Below, piece after piece: positions 60,049-64,000 of a stretch of 64,000 nt of DNA. This DNA is from Spodoptera frugiperda. Lineage: Eukaryota > Arthropoda > Insecta > Lepidoptera > Noctuidae. The notes beneath the pieces are model-generated. The model was not told the origin of the DNA. It did not search any database and saw nothing but the letters and a program-made list of their open reading frames with translations. Numbering within the stretch: the stretch's first letter is position 1; each line of letters starts with the position of its first letter. The translations under genes and the position numbers were made by a program. The stretch lies in contig NC_064217.1 in assembly GCF_023101765.2 (NCBI RefSeq), forward strand, positions 5,580,001 to 5,644,000. Reading direction: 5' to 3'.

Positions 60049-61766
60049 TTAAAGACGTTGGTTGATCCAGTTGATGTAAGATGTGACTCTGGCGAAGACA
60101 GCGGGGTGTCCACGCTGGCAGCCGTCAATGTGTCCGAAGGAAGTCACACCAATCTGTTCATAAGAAAATGACACATTAGTTTTTTTATAAGAGTCCAACC
60201 ACATGCTAGGATTCACAGGATTCACATATTTAATTAAATCCAGAAAAACAATTTGTTGGTTAAATAAAGAATTGTTCCCTGTGGGCATCGAACCTTCGAC
60301 ATGTTGTGTGGCAACTGGTTGTCCAGCCACTAGGCCAAACATTCGGTACAGATTAATAAGTGATGTGTTAATATTACCATTTTCCAAAGAAAATCCGTAA
60401 ACAAAATACCATTATATAAATTGATATAATGTTCAAAATTAAAAGGTTAACCCACCAAGATACGTCTGCCGCCGCTGGTCACAACAAGAGGACCACCGGA
60501 GTCACCGCTGCAAGTGCTCCTGCCACCAGCGCCGCTGGTACAAACGTTCGTAGAATCAACTAAGAAGAAGGTGTTGCGGCATACAGCGTTGGTGATCACA
60601 GGTAAGTTGACGTGGCTGAGAGCTCCGCTCACACTTCCACCTAAAACAAGAGTATAATATTTATTTAGTTTATAATATAATATTTATGTAGGTTGCTCCC
60701 GAAATAAACAACTTACAATTGTTAGGCAAACACGACCATTATTCATGGGGAGAAAATGCTTATTAAACTTAAAAAAAAAAAACATCAATAACTTCCTTAC
60801 CGTCTCTGGTGAGACCGAAGCCTGATGCAGTTGCGGTCGCGCCGGCGAATTGGTTGTTGAGCTCGTTTCCAGAGGGCAGGGCGATGAAGTTCAGGTTGTC
60901 TGTTGGAAAAATAGGAAATACATCAGAATCAGGATAGTCCTTACAATTTATTAGATAACAGTATTCTAAATATATAGTCAATTCATTTGAGGTATTTAGA
61001 ATAATACTTACTGTTAGTAGATACTGCAGAAGGCAAGGTGATCATAGCGATGTCGTTACGAACAAGGCTGGGCATCCAGCTTCCGTGCATGACAACGCTG
61101 CTAGTTGTCATCCTAGTGCCGCCACTGTAGAGTTGAACTGAACCAAGTACTACGGTGAAGCTCCTAGCCTGGTTTTGTCCGTCAAACCAGCAGTGAGCAG
61201 CGGTAAGTACTCTCCTGTTGTTCAGCAACGAACCACCGCACACACCATTCCATGCGGGCATAGCAGCAATAAGACCAGCCTGTAGAATATTTTACGATTA
61301 GTTTTGGTCAAAACCTCACTCACAGAAACTCGCATTGAGTGTATTTAATGGCTGGTTAATAAGTTAAAACTATTATAGTCTGGATACATTTTGTCCCTCT
61401 TAGTTAGTAGATCCAGGGTTAGTAAATAATCCCAGCGCTCCAAAAGTCGATCGATCTATCGAGGGCGGCATCATCCACCAACATGAAAGAATGACAATTA
61501 TATGACTTGTGATATAAAACACAAATTAATCAACTCACCTGGTATGGGAATTGACCGAGACTAGCAGTGGAACCACCAACAATCCTGGATGGATCGCGAG
61601 CAGCTTCCTCTTCAGCGATGCGGATCTTCTCGGCCAATGGACCACCAACCTTGGTGTGGTAACCGTAAGCAGTGATTTCCTCTAGATCAATCACATCTTC
61701 GAAGTCGATGTGCCTCGCAGAGGAGACCGCTACCAGAGCCAATAGAGTCACAGCCAGGACCTTCAT
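60049..61766 (-). CDS. Protease L: chymotrypsin-like S1 serine protease, 5 exons, 294 aa; duplicate of K
   Basis: Exons: 61539-61766, 61012-61279, 60801-60899, 60456-60640, 60049-60153; 295 codons including TAA. Nearly identical to K in exons 1, 2, 3 and 5. Exon 4 is one codon shorter and diverges just before the 182 cysteine (FFLVDSTNVC against FPVLVQASNVC). The active-site motif is CSGDSGGPL where K has CQGDSGGPL. Triad, activation site and Cys42-Cys58 are intact. Intron 4 contains a tRNA-like SINE fragment. Confidence 0.93.
60255..60350 (-). repeat. tRNA-like SINE fragment in intron 4 of L
   Basis: Minus strand reads TGGCCTAGTGGCTGG (A box) and GGTTCGATGCCC (B box). A more decayed version lies at 54631-54700 in intron 4 of K. 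Confidence 0.55.
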
Positions 61767-61816
61767 GTTGCCAGTAATGAGAAAATCAATTTGAAGTCAA
61801 CAGTAAGCAGTGCCTT

Positions 61817-61824
61817 TTTATATA
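61817..61824 (-). promoter_or_regulatory. TATA box of protease L
   Basis: TATATAAA on the minus strand, about 51 nt upstream of the ATG, same position as in K. Confidence 0.65.
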
Positions 61825-62544
61825 TTTGTCTGTTAGATAATGCGATTTAAATCTAAATTTTGAAACTATATCTATCAAAGGATTATAAGGGATTATGAGA
61901 ATCGGAAAACCCCCACATTACATGATAATCAATCATGTAATGGTATATTTGTTATTAAATTTTCCTGTTTTGATTTGATAACTTTTTAAATACTATCGGC
62001 CGAAATTCATTCATTAATGTAGAGTTTCAGGTACTGTGGTCACGTTATAAAAAAATATTTAATTGCTTAAATCAACAATTTTGCATTTTTTTATTTGTAT
62101 GTTTGACACAAATAAAAATGCAAAATATATTTGATTTGGTCACTGATACTATGTCTGTCCGTCAGGTACGTCTTAATCACACCATTTCAATATTTTAGCT
62201 TATTTTTAATTAATAGTGAACTATACATTTCTAAGACAATATAGACACAACGTTTTACCTTTTAGTTTTGGACTTTTATTGAACCCACACGAACTATACC
62301 TGGAGTATAAAATTGTTGAGAAGAATATACACATTTTTCATATTAAATAATAATTATGACTGGTTGATAATAATAGAATTAGAATTGGAATTGCAATTTC
62401 TTTTAAGTGTTTGACTGCCAATAGAAAACTGTTGAAGGCAAATCCTCCGCTAACGTCGGTTACCTGTGACCACCAAGGCATTCAATGTGTTAAGGTATTT
62501 TTAAGTTGTAAATATTTTCTTTCTTTTTTTTTATTAAAACGTTG

Positions 62545-62740
62545 CCCCACACTAGGATTTTCTCCTGTGTCGTGGGTGCGTTTACAAACATACAAGTTCA
62601 CATGCATATGACACCCAGACCCGAAACAACAATTTGTGGATCACACAAAGAGTTGCTCCGTGCGGGAATTGAACCCGCTACACGTTGCACGGCAGCTAGT
62701 TGCCCAGCCACCGCGCCAACTGTGCATTTTAGTTATAGTT
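62545..62740 (-). repeat. tRNA-derived SINE S2, near full length
   Basis: Minus strand: GGCGCGGTGGCTGGGCAAC, GGGTTCAATTCCC, then CACGGAGCAACTCTTTGTG and GGGTGTCATATGCATG. Confidence 0.7.
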
Positions 62741-63744
62741 ATTATATTTATTTAGTTAATAGGGTTGAAAATAATATTGTAACCTAAGTATATAGTTATA
62801 TTAATAAAGTTAAAGAATAAAAATTAACAAAGAATAGTTTCTTATACTTTTGGTCTTCTGCCAGCAGGCTTACACGGAGACATAGATCAATCAGGCAGAT
62901 TTCCCTTTGAGCTTTGCAATGTAAAACTGTATACACTGCACTATTAGTTAATTATCTACGTTGTTTTAGTCAGTAACTGTGTGTTCAAGTGAGAGAGAGT
63001 CATACTTCGAAACGAATGGACCGGCTTGACCGGAGTGATATCCCGGCCTCACAGAAAACAGACGTGAAATAACGCTTGCGTTGTATTTCGTGAGGTTACC
63101 GGACGCCTAATTGCTAAGAATAAACAGTAGTAATCGTCTGACTAATGAACACTTAGTTTTAAATATGTAGTACCTAAATAAGGTTTGTCGAATGAACTTA
63201 CTTACTTAACTTTGGTTATGAAACATAACACCATGTAGGTACTATATCCTCTAAAGCACATTATTATAACAAAGAAAAGAGAAATTAAATAATATTTTTA
63301 TGCCATAATTATATTAGACTGTACAAATCATTTTAGGCATCAACATCTCGTATAAAATATGTCCATTGACAACTAAGAGTTGTATGTAGTTATGGTAGTT
63401 CGAACGCTAACTAATAGATGGCGCTAATCACAATCGAACAATATCGCTATGCAGCTGCTTGTTATAATCGCTATCGCTAAGCTTGTTTAAATTTTATTTT
63501 ATATTGCTTCATAAATAAAAGTTGTGAATTTAATAAAAACTTGTTTTCCTACCTTTAGGTTATGATTATAGTTCTATTTTGCGTGGGCTAAGGGCTGGAT
63601 TCCTAAAATGTTTATTTCAAGAATAATGTAAATGTATTTACCAAATGTTTATATTTCTTTAATAAAATTATGTTTGTTCATTTGGACTTCTGGTCGTTTT
63701 GATGAAATGTTATTAGTTTATCATTTAAGTAGGGAGCACCATTT

Positions 63745-63960
63745 TTAAGAGTGGAAAATCAACCAATGATTTCTCCTACCTTGAACGAGGCGAGAGGGAG
63801 TGACAGACTTACTGACTAAAACTACCTCGATCCTACTACTGCTTTTTGAGCCGGAGCCCTAGTAAACCCGGCAGGTAGTGCGCAGCTCCGGATCAAGCAT
63901 CAGCCCTGCTGGGCCCCATCTGTGGTAGTCTGATGGCTCTTTATGGTATGAGGGAGGACC
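63745..63960 (-). repeat. SINE S3 near the right edge
   Basis: AGAGTGGAAAATCAACCAATG to GCGCAGCTCCGGATC and the CATCAGCCCTGCTGGGCCCC extension. Confidence 0.65.
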
Positions 63961-64000
63961 TTACGTTCGCAACGACAGGCATTCGGATTGCAACCACGAA

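Larger units (their letters stand above)
58022..63445. repeat. Segmental duplication, copy containing gene L
   Basis: Counterpart of 53930-57775, lengthened on the left by a MITE and other insertions. Confidence 0.85.

Overview
The window looks like nuclear DNA of a moth, most likely a noctuid (owlet moth). The grounds are an AT-rich background, small spliced genes with GT/AG introns, many moth-type interspersed repeats (tRNA-derived SINEs, Lep1-like Helitrons, piggyBac- and pogo-like elements, LINE tails), and a family of secreted chymotrypsin-like S1 proteases of the kind expressed in larval midguts. The species is not identifiable from the sequence alone.

The backbone is a tandem array of twelve S1 serine-protease genes, called A to L here from left to right, all on the minus strand. 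A loses its last exon off the left edge; B to L are complete. All share one five-exon plan. Exon 1 carries the signal peptide, propeptide and R-(I)(V/I/L)GG activation site. Exon 2 carries His57 and Asp102. Exon 3 is always 99 nt. Exon 4 carries the GDSGGP motif. Exon 5 is 102 or 105 nt and ends in a WIN.RL-type tail. Spliced lengths of B to L are all multiples of three and give proteins of 293-298 residues. None has Asp at position 189, so all are chymotrypsin-like rather than trypsin-like.

The array falls into two subfamilies. A to G (1-30950) have lost both cysteines of the 42-58 disulfide beside His57; H to L (39888-61766) keep it. Two members depart from a normal protease: A has Ala in place of the catalytic Ser, and J lacks the Arg-Ile-Val-Gly-Gly activation site although its triad is intact.

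Two recent segmental duplications are visible. The F and G genes sit in repeated blocks (about 18030-25767 and 28066-33791), with a decayed piggyBac element and a SINE at their junction and a fossil last exon at the left of each. The K and L genes sit in repeated blocks (about 53930-57775 and 58022-63445). Insertions present in one copy and absent at the matching site of the other give an internal order of events.

Mobile DNA fills the gaps: a 5'-truncated LINE with a long reverse-transcriptase ORF (about 5910-8972), a pogo-like DNA transposon with a long intact ORF, TIRs and a TA target duplication (36547-38847), two related Helitron-like elements of about 1.45 kb, a Harbinger-like MITE in the L block, and many SINEs, several nested. 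The remaining stretches are AT-rich with nothing I can name.
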